From positions 1 through 64,000 of the forward strand of contig NZ_SJSO01000008.1 in assembly GCF_004331735.1 (NCBI RefSeq): DNA of 64,000 nucleotides, given 5' to 3'. The stretch's first letter is position 1. Each line of letters starts with the position of its first letter. The stretch is from Pedobacter psychrodurus (GTDB lineage: Bacteria > Bacteroidota > Bacteroidia > Sphingobacteriales > Sphingobacteriaceae). The notes beneath the pieces were generated by a model. It ran no database searches and was not told where the DNA came from. It saw only the letters and a program-made list of their open reading frames with translations. Positions 15,570-24,174 of this stretch are shown one piece after another. The translations under genes and the position numbers were made by a program.

Positions 15570-18122
15570 TTATTTACTTGAAGAATCTTCTTCTTGTTTT
15601 GGCTCTTCTTTTTTCTTTTCGCCTTTTTTGTGATTGATCGAAATCAGTTCGGTAGTTTTATCGTAATCAATTTCTAAAACATCACCTTCAGCTAATTCGC
15701 CTTTAAGAATCTCTTCAGCGATTGGATCTTCTAAATATTTCTGGATTGCTCTTTTTAACGGACGAGCACCAAAATTAATATCGAAACCCTTCTCAGCAAT
15801 ATACTCTTTAGCATTCTCAGTTAGCGCAATTTCATAGCCAAGGGTATGAACGCGACCGAATAAAGCTTTTAATTCAATATCGATAATTCTGAAGATTTCT
15901 TCTTTACCTAAGCTATTAAATACCACAACATCATCAACACGATTTAAGAACTCAGGGGCAAAAGCACGTTTTAAAGCACTTTCTATTACGCCACGACTGT
16001 GAGAATCAGCCTGGTTTGTTTTCGCTACTGTAGAGAAACCAACGCCTTGTCCAAAATCTTTAAGTTGACGGGCACCAATATTAGAAGTCATGATGATGAT
16101 TGTATTTCTAAAATCAACCTTACGGCCTAAACTATCGGTTAACTGTCCTTCATCCAAAACCTGTAATAAGATATTGAATACATCCGGGTGCGCTTTTTCG
16201 ATCTCATCCAATAAGATTACGGCATAAGGTTTTCTCCTAACTTTTTCAGTTAATTGCCCACCTTCTTCATAACCTACATATCCTGGAGGCGCTCCCACCA
16301 AACGTGACACCGCAAATTTCTCCATGTACTCACTCATGTCGATCTGGATCAAAGAATCATCACTATCGAACATGAAACGAGCCAATTCTTTCGCTAATTC
16401 TGTTTTACCTACGCCAGTTGGACCTAAGAAAATAAATGAACCAATTGGTTTTTTAGGATCTTTTAATCCGGCTCTTGTACGTTGGATAGCTTTGGTTAAT
16501 TTTTTAATCGCATCATCCTGACCGATAATTTTCTCAGCCACTTTATCGTACATGTTCAACAGTTTTACACTGTCTGTTTGTCCTACACGTTGTACAGGGA
16601 TACCAGTCATCATCGAAACCACTTCGGCTACATTATCTTCTGATACTTCGTAACGTTTAGTTTTGGTTTCAGCTTCCCACTCCGCTTTAGCTTTATCTAA
16701 TTCTTCAATTAAATTTTTCTCATTATCGCGCAGTTTCGCAGCTTCTTCATATTTCTGGCTACGTACAACCTTGTTTTTCTCTAATTTAATATCTTCAATT
16801 TTAGCTTCGATATCGATAATATTCTGAGGAACGTGAATGTTGGTTAAGTGAACACGCGAACCTGCTTCATCTAAGGCATCAATCGCTTTATCTGGTAAGA
16901 AACGATCAGAAATATAACGCGATGTTAAAGTAACGCAAGCTAAAATAGCTTCATCAGTATAAGTTACACCGTGGTGCTCTTCATACTTATCTTTTATACG
17001 TGTTAAAATCTCTACAGTTTCATCCGGTGTAGCTGGTTCTACCATCACTTTTTGGAAACGACGGTCTAAAGCACCATCTTTTTCAATGTACTGACGGTAT
17101 TCATCTAATGTTGTGGCACCAATACATTGAATTTCGCCCCTTGCCAAAGCAGGTTTGAACATATTGGATGCATCTAATGAACCTGATGCGCCACCAGCAC
17201 CAACTATGGTATGGATCTCATCAATAAATAAAATTACATCAGTAGATTTTTCAAGCTCGTTCATTACGGCTTTCATACGTTCTTCGAACTGGCCGCGGTA
17301 TTTTGTACCGGCCACCAGCGATGCCAAATCTAATGTAACTACACGTTTGCCAAAAAGCACACGCGAAACTTTACGTTGTACAATGCGTAAGGCGAGGCCT
17401 TCTGCAATTGCCGATTTACCCACACCTGGCTCTCCGATTAAAATTGGATTGTTCTTTTTTCTACGGGATAAAATCTGCGATACACGCTCAATTTCTTTCT
17501 CGCGGCCTACAATCGGGTCTAAACGACCTTCTTCTGCAGCTTTTGTTAAATCACGGCCAAAGTTATCCAAAACAGGGGTTTTAGATTTTATATCTGAAAC
17601 CTTTTTAGGTGTACTAAAGCTTTCCTCTTCGCGATAATCATCATCGCCTCCTGTTGAAGCACTATTTGAGATATCATCTCTGAAACCATTTTTATTCACT
17701 TCTACCTCCTGTTTAAAAACATCATAAGTAACACCATACTGCAGTAAAATTTGTGAGGCGATGTTATCATCATCTCTCAAAACCGATAACAACAAATGTT
17801 CGGTGCCAATTAAATCGCTTTTAAATATTTTGGCCTCTAAGTAAGTGATTTTTAAAACTTTTTCTGCCTGTTTTGTTAATGGAATATTGCCTAAGTTTAC
17901 TGTAACACTCGAAGTACCGCGAACGGCATCTTCAATTGAGCGGCGCAATTTACCGGTATCAACTCCTAACGATCGTAAAATTTTTATAGCCATGCCATCG
18001 CCTTCGCGGATGAGGCCCAATAATAAATGCTCGGTTCCGATGTAATCGTGCCCTAAGCGCAGCGCTTCCTCCCTACTAAAAGAGATTACATCTTTAACCT
18101 GTGGTGAAAATTTTGCTTCCAT
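15570..18122 (-). CDS. clpC: ATP-dependent Clp protease ATP-binding subunit ClpC
   Basis: ClpC is a hexameric AAA+ unfoldase that feeds proteins to ClpP. In order, the 850 residues hold: two Clp N-terminal repeats (about 1-145, including GTEHLLLGLIREG and GTEHLLLSVLRDD), a linker, AAA domain 1 with Walker A GEPGVGKS from residue 230, a UVR-containing coiled coil (about 415-490, KVVRSQKYEEAAKLRD), AAA domain 2 with Walker A GPTGVGKT from residue 567, and the C-terminal small domain. The final tail is Lys/Glu-rich. The UVR motif and length favour ClpC over ClpB. It is a single-gene unit with a clean terminator; no CIRCE-type element was found upstream. Confidence 0.95.
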   Translation of the reverse strand: MEAKFSPQVKDVISFSREEALRLGHDYIGTEHLLLGLIREGDGMAIKILRSLGVDTGKLRRSIEDAVRGTSSVTVNLGNIPLTKQAEKVLKITYLEAKIFKSDLIGTEHLLLSVLRDDDNIASQILLQYGVTYDVFKQEVEVNKNGFRDDISNSASTGGDDDYREEESFSTPKKVSDIKSKTPVLDNFGRDLTKAAEEGRLDPIVGREKEIERVSQILSRRKKNNPILIGEPGVGKSAIAEGLALRIVQRKVSRVLFGKRVVTLDLASLVAGTKYRGQFEERMKAVMNELEKSTDVILFIDEIHTIVGAGGASGSLDASNMFKPALARGEIQCIGATTLDEYRQYIEKDGALDRRFQKVMVEPATPDETVEILTRIKDKYEEHHGVTYTDEAILACVTLTSRYISDRFLPDKAIDALDEAGSRVHLTNIHVPQNIIDIEAKIEDIKLEKNKVVRSQKYEEAAKLRDNEKNLIEELDKAKAEWEAETKTKRYEVSEDNVAEVVSMMTGIPVQRVGQTDSVKLLNMYDKVAEKIIGQDDAIKKLTKAIQRTRAGLKDPKKPIGSFIFLGPTGVGKTELAKELARFMFDSDDSLIQIDMSEYMEKFAVSRLVGAPPGYVGYEEGGQLTEKVRRKPYAVILLDEIEKAHPDVFNILLQVLDEGQLTDSLGRKVDFRNTIIIMTSNIGARQLKDFGQGVGFSTVAKTNQADSHSRGVIESALKRAFAPEFLNRVDDVVVFNSLGKEEIFRIIDIELKALFGRVHTLGYEIALTENAKEYIAEKGFDINFGARPLKRAIQKYLEDPIAEEILKGELAEGDVLEIDYDKTTELISINHKKGEKKKEEPKQEEDSSSK

Positions 18123-18670
18123 AATACCTTTCTTAACAGCTACGTCCCTAAACTATAAAATAACTTTATAAAAACGAACGTACTGTTTTCTTTATTTTAT
18201 CAACAATTGCGCCATATGGGTAGACAAAAAGGCTTTTGAATGCCCGAGAACCCAAAATTCAATATAAGATTATCGTTTCGATAAATATTATTTTATTTAT
18301 ATCTATCTACGTAATAAGTGTTCTAAAGGTTTTAAAGGGACATTTGCCAAAAACATCCGATTACAGATATTTTATTGTCGGTTTATTGTAAGGATTTTTT
18401 TGCAATCAAAAACTGACAATATGTATCTTTTTACTTAGGCAATTTACAAGTTTTGACAGAAAAACAAAAAGAACGTGACATCATTTAACAATTTCATTAG
18501 ATAAAAATCAGCAAACTAATCCAATCAGCCCAACTATAATAACCTTAATACGAAGTTAACTGTAATTAGGTTGTTTTTGTTTTTTAATACAGTAGTTTAT
18601 TTTAATTCATTTATCATAAATAATGGGCTAATCTTTATGTAGAAACCAATCTAAGCTTTGTTAATGATTT
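18123..18670. other. AT-rich gene-free region between clpC and the BLUF gene
   Basis: No gene, RNA or convincing promoter is seen in these 548 bases. The region should contain the clpC promoter on the minus strand near 18130-18200, but no good TAnnTTTG box is apparent there. Confidence 0.4.
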
Positions 18671-19168
18671 TTAACCATAAAGCGCTTCGGCAAACTGCCC
18701 TTTATTGTTTGAAGATAACTTCTGTAAAAACTGCAATGGAACATCAGTAGCACCAAGTTTATCACATTGTGAAACTACATCATTTAAATCGAAATGGCCC
18801 GATAGCGATTGGTAAAGTTCTCCATCGGCCTGCTCAAATCCCATACTCCAATCTGCAAAGCAACGTCGATCATATTTGCCAATTTGCAGCAAAACAACCG
18901 ATTTATGACGTTCGTCATTTACAATTTTGTTAAAAAGTCTGCGGATTATCCGTTCATCTCCTTCAAGCAATTGCATAAACCTTCCTTTACTCTTTGTAAT
19001 TTGCTGACCTCTTACATATAATAATATCCCAGTAATATTATTTCGATTATTAAAATCTCTACATTGATTAAGTAAGGCCTTAAGTTCATCATTATTGAAC
19101 AAGCTACTTTCTATACTTGTATAAATTAAATAAAAAATGGGATTTAAAACTTCATTCTCTAATTCCAT
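18671..19168 (-). CDS. BLUF-domain blue-light sensor
   Basis: BLUF domains bind FAD and sense blue light. The start at 19168 (MELENEV) puts the domain near the N-terminus; the frame is open further upstream to 19273 but those codons look non-coding. The domain (about residues 9-100) shows the flavin-site Tyr in LIYTS, the Asn in CRDFNNRNNITGILLY, the Gln in GRFMQLLEG, then NDERHKSVVLL and the Trp in FADWSMGF. A C-terminal stretch of about 60 residues carries no known output domain, so it is a short single-domain BLUF protein that must act through partners. It is next to a SusD remnant, which seems unrelated. Confidence 0.9.
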   Translation of the reverse strand: MELENEVLNPIFYLIYTSIESSLFNNDELKALLNQCRDFNNRNNITGILLYVRGQQITKSKGRFMQLLEGDERIIRRLFNKIVNDERHKSVVLLQIGKYDRRCFADWSMGFEQADGELYQSLSGHFDLNDVVSQCDKLGATDVPLQFLQKLSSNNKGQFAEALYG

Positions 19169-19432
19169 AAGGTAGTTAACACTAAATTTTTTGTTTTTTC
19201 TTAAAATACACCTATTATCTGATTTTTTTCTATAAAATCCTAACAATACACAATCACAATCTCTAAAATTCAATCAAAAAGTACGCACAAATCTATCATT
19301 TACCCTCAGACACGAGTAAATCTAAAAAAATAATAAGCGTAATTGATTATTTTTACTTTAGCAATCAAAAAAAACGCTTCTCTTTTCTTTAAAATACGCT
19401 AACAAACTAAAGAGTTTTATGGTTAAAACTTA

Positions 19433-19756
19433 GAATAACACACAACTGGCTTTAGATGATGTAAATATAATTAGATCCCGTGCAGGAATTCCGACATATA
19501 CTTTAGCAGATGTTACGCCCACACAGTATTTTAGATATTGTATTAGAATAAAGATGGCTAAGAATTGGCTTTTAAAGGTCAGAGGGCTTACGATCTGTTT
19601 AGAAATAACCGCCCAGTGGTAAGAGATTACCCCGGTACACACTCTACCATTAATGGTTCAGTTAATCAAACCATTAACCCTAATGATGCGCGGGTAATTT
19701 ATTTTATCCCACAAACAGAAAGAGATAAAAACCCTAATTTATCTCAAAACCCTTAA
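19433..19756 (+). pseudogene. remnant of a SusD/RagB-family lipoprotein gene (3' end only)
   Basis: SusD proteins are surface glycan-binding lipoproteins paired with SusC receptors. Only the C-terminus survives, in two frames. The first frame (from 19443) reads LALDDVNIIRSRAGIPTYT, typical of the SusD IRxRAG region. After about 19525 the homology jumps to another frame that reads ELAFKGQRAYDLFRNNRPV from 19562 and ends INPNDARVIYFIPQ, the usual SusD ending. That second frame has two in-frame stops just before ELAFKG. The 5' part and any SusC partner are missing. The intact terminator after it supports a once functional gene. Confidence 0.8.
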
Positions 19757-19759
19757 TAA

Positions 19760-19795
19760 AAATAAACGGGCTGGATTAATTCAGCCCGTTTATTT
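19760..19795 (+). terminator. terminator of the former susD gene
   Basis: AAATAAACGGGCTG (19760-19773) pairs perfectly with CAGCCCGTTTATTT (19782-19795), followed by TT. It lies four bases after the remnant's stop and has outlived the gene. Confidence 0.8.
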
Positions 19796-19906
19796 TTAAC
19801 TTATTTGTAGTATTCAAAAGAAGCCACAAATAAATTATTCCAAAAAAATCTAAGAAAGTTTTTTTGCCGTATATGTAGTTAAGTCCATAAAATTGGATCA
19901 TGCATA

Positions 19907-20224
19907 ATGGCGTCTCTTTATCAAAGACTTTTAATTGTACTCCTTCTCTTAATCGCTTTTGCGGGAAGAATTACATTATATGCCATTACCGTTCCAAAAT
20001 CACACCAAGAAGTTGTAAAAGAAAACAGCAACAAGACTGATAAATCTAGTACTAACGAAAATAACGAACAGTTAGAAGAGAAACTCAAATTCGAAGATCT
20101 GGCGATTAACAGATTAGTCAATACTACTTCCTTAAACATAGCAAAATCGAAAGCCGTTCTTTTTTCTGGCGATTACAAACTTTTAAAGTGTTACCCCCAA
20201 GCACTAGAATACCCACCAAAATAA
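19907..20224 (+). CDS. small secreted or membrane-anchored protein of unknown function
   Basis: The 105-residue product has a hydrophobic N-terminal segment (about residues 6-27, LLIVLLLLIAFAG) that could be a signal peptide or anchor. A polar Lys/Asn/Glu/Ser-rich stretch (35-65) follows, and then a short C-terminal part ending YPPK. I do not recognise a family. It ends 49 bases before the DUF4394 gene in the same direction and could be co-transcribed with it. Codon use looks like that of real genes, but the absence of family support leaves some doubt. Confidence 0.5.
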   Translation: MASLYQRLLIVLLLLIAFAGRITLYAITVPKSHQEVVKENSNKTDKSSTNENNEQLEEKLKFEDLAINRLVNTTSLNIAKSKAVLFSGDYKLLKCYPQALEYPPK

Positions 20225-20273
20225 GCCATTGTGCTTAACCTTAACTATTTTTCTTAATTAAACATTTAAAGAC

Positions 20274-21803
20274 ATGATTAAAACTAAACACTTAATCTTA
20301 ATGGCCCTATTGGCTATTATGACACCTATTTTATTTTCTGCCTGCAAGAAAGACAGAAACAATAATCCTGAACAGGAAATGCTTAGCCCTGGGCCTGATG
20401 TTAATTTTTATGCACTAACAGCCGATGGCAAACTATTATTGATTAATGCTAAAAACCCAAATTCAGTTACCGCTCAGGTTACGATTTCTGGCCTCCAGAG
20501 TGGGGAAACCATTTTAGGTATAGATTTTCGTCCGGCAACAGGACAGCTATATGGATTAGGCAGCACCAGCCGCTTATATGTTATTGATCCTAAAACAGGA
20601 ACAGCAAGATCAATTTCGGCAGCCCCCTTCACTCCTGCACTAAGCGGAACATCAGTAGGTTTCGACTTTAATCCTACTGTAGATCGTATTCGTGTGGTGA
20701 CCTCATCAGGCCAAAACTTACGTTTAAATCCTGAAACAGGTACAGTGGCAGCTACTGATGGGATGATTAATGGTGTAACTAATGCCAAGGTATCATCAGT
20801 TGCATATACTCAAAATAAAGCTGGCGCAAGCACTACTGTACTTTTTGATATCGATATTGCTAATGATAAACTTCATAAACAAGATCCACCAAATGACGGA
20901 AAATTGGTTGAAGTTGGAAGTTTGGGTTTCGATTTTGAAGATGTTGGTGGTTTTGATATTAATCCGGATGGAACAGCGGCATTGGCAGCATTAACTACAG
21001 GTGGTAAATCTGGCTTATACCTGATTGATTTAACCACTGGAAAAGCCTCGAAAATCAACAAAATAGATCAACAGATTACTGGTCTTGCTATTCCTACTGA
21101 AGCTGTCGCTTATGCGGTATCTAACAATAATGAACTTTTAATTTTCAATCCAATGGCCGCTAGTCCAATGCTTGTTGTAAAAGCCATTACAGGTATACAG
21201 CCAGGAGAAAATATTTTAGGTATCGATATGCGCCCTTCAAATGGTCAATTATTTGCTATCGGAAGTACTAGTAGGATTTATAGCATCAATGCATCTTCAG
21301 GCCTTGCTGCCATGGTAGGAACAGGACCATTAAGCACTTTACTCACCGCAACTCAAGTTGGCATTGATTTTAACCCAACAGTAGATCGGATTAGAATTGT
21401 TGGCAATACCGGTCAAAACTTTAGGGTGAACCCTACAGATGGTGTGTTACTTGTTGATGGCGCTATTTCATTAGGTACCGCAGCAATTTCGGGCGCAGCC
21501 TATACCAATAATTTTGCAGGTGCAACAACAACGGTATTATTTGATATCGATTCTACAGGTGATCGTTTATATAAACAAGATCCGCCAAATATTGGAACTT
21601 TAGTTGATGTAGGCCCATTAGGTATAAACGTAGAAGCCAACAGCGGTTTCGATATTGGTGGTACAAGCGGACTTGCCTACGGCATATTTACCGTCAGTGG
21701 TGTTCAGAAATTGTATTCTGTAAATCTTACAACTGGCGCAGCAACTGCAGGTGCAACTATAAGTACTGCCGTAAGAGGATTTACATTAGGTTTAGGTTTT
21801 TAA
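20274..21803 (+). CDS. lipoprotein with two DUF4394 repeats
   Basis: DUF4394 is a beta-propeller-like domain of unknown activity. The 509-residue product has a lipoprotein signal with lipobox ending at Cys24 (LFSAC). Two tandem domains follow, about residues 42-275 and 280-509. Each carries the same series of segments: YALTADGKLLLI / YAVSNNNELLIF, GIDFRP / GIDMRP, FDFNPTVDRIRVV / IDFNPTVDRIRIV, GQNLRLNPETG / GQNFRVNPTDG, TTVLFDID and KQDPPN(D/I)G. The two-domain form suggests an internal duplication. A strong terminator follows. Surface or periplasmic location is inferred from the lipobox. Confidence 0.85.
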   Translation: MIKTKHLILMALLAIMTPILFSACKKDRNNNPEQEMLSPGPDVNFYALTADGKLLLINAKNPNSVTAQVTISGLQSGETILGIDFRPATGQLYGLGSTSRLYVIDPKTGTARSISAAPFTPALSGTSVGFDFNPTVDRIRVVTSSGQNLRLNPETGTVAATDGMINGVTNAKVSSVAYTQNKAGASTTVLFDIDIANDKLHKQDPPNDGKLVEVGSLGFDFEDVGGFDINPDGTAALAALTTGGKSGLYLIDLTTGKASKINKIDQQITGLAIPTEAVAYAVSNNNELLIFNPMAASPMLVVKAITGIQPGENILGIDMRPSNGQLFAIGSTSRIYSINASSGLAAMVGTGPLSTLLTATQVGIDFNPTVDRIRIVGNTGQNFRVNPTDGVLLVDGAISLGTAAISGAAYTNNFAGATTTVLFDIDSTGDRLYKQDPPNIGTLVDVGPLGINVEANSGFDIGGTSGLAYGIFTVSGVQKLYSVNLTTGAATAGATISTAVRGFTLGLGF

Positions 21804-21830
21804 ACCACACTATTTATACTCGCTCCAAAA

Positions 21831-21865
21831 ACAAAAGCCTTTCAACCCTGAAAGGCTTTTGTTTT
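21831..21865 (+). terminator. terminator after the DUF4394 gene
   Basis: ACAAAAGCCTTTCA (21831-21844) pairs perfectly with 21849-21862 around a 4-base loop and is followed by TTT. Confidence 0.85.
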
Positions 21866-22014
21866 AACTAGTGTTTACTGTATTTACTAAGAATTAATCC
21901 GGTCATTAAAAGTAAAGCATTTACCCTCCCCAACCTACAATCGCTTTTTTTGAAAATACGCTGATAATTACATTAAAACTGGATTAGAATACTGTCATCT
22001 CCTAAAAAAGCATG

Positions 22015-22166
22015 ACACTTATTTTGTGCTACGCCGAGCTTGTTAAGTACCAAATTGAGTTTATTGGACTAAAATCGTCCTATTTTTGATACTTATTTCA
22101 TCCTCATTGATACTTATTTTGCACCATGCCGAGCTTATTAAGTACCAAATTGAGCTTGTGAAGTAC
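22015..22166. repeat. pair of about 50-bp direct repeats in a gene-free spacer
   Basis: ACTTATTTTGTGCTACGCCG and what follows (22017-22067) recurs with a few changes at 22111-22161. Both contain GCCGAGCTT(G/A)TTAAGTACC and CAAATTGAG(T/C)TT. A third partial GTGAAGTACC follows. No gene is seen in 21866-22253. Confidence 0.7.
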
Positions 22167-22253
22167 CAAACAGAGGCTACGAGGTCTAATTCAGACCGCT
22201 TTTACATATTTAGATCCCAAATGCAGTACCACGGGGTGCTGAATAGATTTACA

Positions 22254-22835
22254 TCATTTTTTTAAAGCCAGATGCTTCTTGATGCGACTAAGCGTTTCTG
22301 GCGCAATACCGAGATAAGAAGCAATTAGATTTTGCGGGATGCGCGAAATAATCTGCGGGTTCGACTCCACCAGTAAAAGATATTTTTCTTCTGCACTATG
22401 GGTAATGGAACTCATTAATCTGCGTTCTTTTGTAACCAAGCTATTTTGGTAAAGTATACGAAAGTACCGATCCATAATGGGTACAGCTAGTGTTAATTCA
22501 TCATAATCGCTCCTCGAAATCAAGAGCACCTCCGAATCTTCTATCGCATCAATATTGAACAAGGCGGGTTCTCCAGATAAAAAGCTGTTAAAATCAGACA
22601 ACCACCAGCCTTCCCAGCCGAAAACACTCATGTGTTCATCACCCTTTTCGTCGACATTGTAAGTACGGAGCAATCCTTTGGCTACAAACGCCAGGTGCTT
22701 GCAGGTATCTCCTGCATTTAGTAAATACTGCCGTTTTCTTAGTTTCTTAGGAGAAAAAAAGGATTGTATTCCTTCTTTATCCTGATCGGTAAGCGAAACT
22801 TTTTCCTGAATATGGCTGAAGAGTATATCAATCAT
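22254..22835 (-). CDS. Crp/Fnr family transcriptional regulator
   Basis: This protein combines a cyclic-nucleotide-binding-like cupin domain with a DNA-binding helix-turn-helix. I choose the ATG at 22835 (MIDILFSHIQEKV), giving 193 residues, usual for this Bacteroidetes subgroup. The beta-roll spans about residues 20-110 (LRKRQYLLNAGDTCKHLAFV, then GWWLSDF). The helix-turn-helix is C-terminal: IPQNLIASYLGIAPETLSRI. No Fnr-type Cys cluster is evident, so oxygen sensing through iron-sulfur is unlikely, and the ligand is unknown. It is divergent from an oxidoreductase gene, and two Fnr-like palindromes lie in the shared region, so control of that gene and of itself is likely. Confidence 0.88.
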   Translation of the reverse strand: MIDILFSHIQEKVSLTDQDKEGIQSFFSPKKLRKRQYLLNAGDTCKHLAFVAKGLLRTYNVDEKGDEHMSVFGWEGWWLSDFNSFLSGEPALFNIDAIEDSEVLLISRSDYDELTLAVPIMDRYFRILYQNSLVTKERRLMSSITHSAEEKYLLLVESNPQIISRIPQNLIASYLGIAPETLSRIKKHLALKK

Positions 22836-22898
22836 GTGCGAATAAATCTTTAAAGTGCATAAAGATAATTTTTTCAATGGATGAACCCTAAATATGCA

Positions 22899-22914
22899 CT
22901 TGATCCAGATCAAG
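22899..22914. promoter_or_regulatory. Fnr-like operator 1
   Basis: CTTGATCCAGATCAAG is a perfect palindrome of the TTGAT-N4-ATCAA type used by Crp/Fnr proteins. It lies between the divergent regulator and reductase genes. Confidence 0.75.
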
Positions 22915-22922
22915 CGCATTAT

Positions 22923-22936
22923 TTGACGCAGGTCAA
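22923..22936. promoter_or_regulatory. Fnr-like operator 2, class II position
   Basis: TTGACGCAGGTCAA is a perfect TTGAC-N4-GTCAA palindrome, centred 23 bases from operator 1. Its centre is about 41 bases before the start point expected from the -7 box at 22959-22966. Confidence 0.7.
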
Positions 22937-22958
22937 GTGTGGAGCAATCACACAGCGC

Positions 22959-22966
22959 TAATTTTG
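22959..22966 (+). promoter_or_regulatory. -7 box of the reductase gene
   Basis: TAATTTTG fits TAnnTTTG and lies 18 bases before the ATG. No TTG occurs at the -33 position; the operator region takes its place, as in activator-dependent promoters. Confidence 0.6.
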
Positions 22967-22984
22967 CTTAAAAATTAGAACATC

Positions 22985-24052
22985 ATGAACAATATAGCAT
23001 TAGTAGTTGGTGCAAGTGGCATAACAGGCGGTAATTTGGCCGAAAGCCTGCTAGCCAAAGGTTGGGAAACTTATGGCTTAGCCCGTACACCAAATATAGC
23101 AATCGAAGGACTTAAACCAGTTGCGGCAGATCTCTTGGACGTTAACAGCCTTAAGTCAGCTTTATCGCAGGTAAAACCTACCCACGTTTATATTACAACC
23201 TGGATGCGCAACGATACAGAAGCAGAAAATATAAGGGTAAATAGCCTGATGATACGTAACCTGTTAAATGTATTATCCGAAAAAAAAACAGTTGAGCACG
23301 TGGCATTGGTAACGGGATTAAAACATTATCTCGGCCCGTTTGAAGCCTATGCCAAAGAAGGATTTTTACCCGAAACCCCTTTAAGGGAAGAACATCCGAG
23401 GTTAGAAATGGAGAATTTTTATTATGCCCAGGAAGATGAAGTATATGCCGCAGCAAAACGTGATGAATTTACTTGGAGCATTCACAGGCCACATACCGTT
23501 ATCGGAAAAGCAGTAGGAAATGCCATGAACCTTGGAACCACTTTAGCGGTGTATGCCACCATATGTAAAGAACCTGGTCGAAAGTTTCAATGGCCAGGAT
23601 CTGCAGCACAATGGAACGGCCTTTCGGATGTTACCGATGCAAATGTACTGGCCGAGCATTTAATCTGGGCGTCGACTACTGAAGCAGCCAGGAATGAGGC
23701 TTTTAACGTTGTTAACGGCGATGTGTTTCGATGGAGCAGGTTATGGAAACGCATAGCAGCCTATTTTGATGTGGAAGTTTTAGGTTTTGAAGGGAAGATT
23801 AAACCGCTGGAGGAAGAATTGGCCAATGATGCTGAAATTTGGCAACAAATTGCCCAAAAACAAGGACTAAAAGAAGAAAATTTAAGTCGTTTGGCGTCTG
23901 CGTGGCACACCGACCTCGATCTGGGAAGGCCTATCGAAGTAATGACTGATATTTCGAAAAGTAGAAAACTGGGCTTTACTGTTTATCAGGACACAGAAGA
24001 ATCATTTTTTAAACTATTTGATAAACTACGAGTAGCGAAGTTAATTCCTTAA
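22985..24052 (+). CDS. PRISE-type short-chain reductase (progesterone 5-beta-reductase / iridoid synthase-like)
   Basis: This is an extended short-chain dehydrogenase/reductase that should reduce enone double bonds with NAD(P)H. The nucleotide-binding GASGITG lies at about residues 9-15. The family signature VTGLKHYLGPF, with its Lys, is near 109-119, and NFYYAQED, whose Tyr is the other key residue of PRISE enzymes, is near 143-150. At 355 residues it matches the family length. The natural substrate in bacteria is unknown. It is read away from a Crp/Fnr gene and has a promoter with an activator site at the class II position, so induction by that regulator is the most likely control. A terminator follows. 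Confidence 0.85.
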   Translation: MNNIALVVGASGITGGNLAESLLAKGWETYGLARTPNIAIEGLKPVAADLLDVNSLKSALSQVKPTHVYITTWMRNDTEAENIRVNSLMIRNLLNVLSEKKTVEHVALVTGLKHYLGPFEAYAKEGFLPETPLREEHPRLEMENFYYAQEDEVYAAAKRDEFTWSIHRPHTVIGKAVGNAMNLGTTLAVYATICKEPGRKFQWPGSAAQWNGLSDVTDANVLAEHLIWASTTEAARNEAFNVVNGDVFRWSRLWKRIAAYFDVEVLGFEGKIKPLEEELANDAEIWQQIAQKQGLKEENLSRLASAWHTDLDLGRPIEVMTDISKSRKLGFTVYQDTEESFFKLFDKLRVAKLIP

Positions 24053-24074
24053 TCAGCTACTTATTAAACAAGAA

Positions 24075-24108
24075 AGAGCTTGTAATCATGTATGATCACA
24101 AGCTCTTC
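24075..24108 (+). terminator. terminator after the reductase gene
   Basis: AGAGCTTGTAATCAT pairs with ATGATCACAAGCTCT, with one mismatch and a short loop, and is followed by TCTTTATTT. Confidence 0.75.
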
Positions 24109-24149
24109 TTTATTTGTGATAACATTTTACCTCTTCCATTTTTTACCCC

Positions 24150-24157
24150 TATCTTTG
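24150..24157 (+). promoter_or_regulatory. ettA -7 box
   Basis: TATCTTTG lies 17 bases before the ATG and after a terminator. No good TTG at the usual distance was found. Confidence 0.45.
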
Positions 24158-24174
24158 CAAGATAATTCAATAAT

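Noticed and set aside
17155..17637. 160-codon open frame antisense to clpC
   Set aside because: It lies fully inside the conserved AAA domain of clpC and has no independent support.
22017..22166. Direct repeats as a CRISPR array
   Set aside because: There are only two and a half imperfect copies, unequal spacing and no cas genes.
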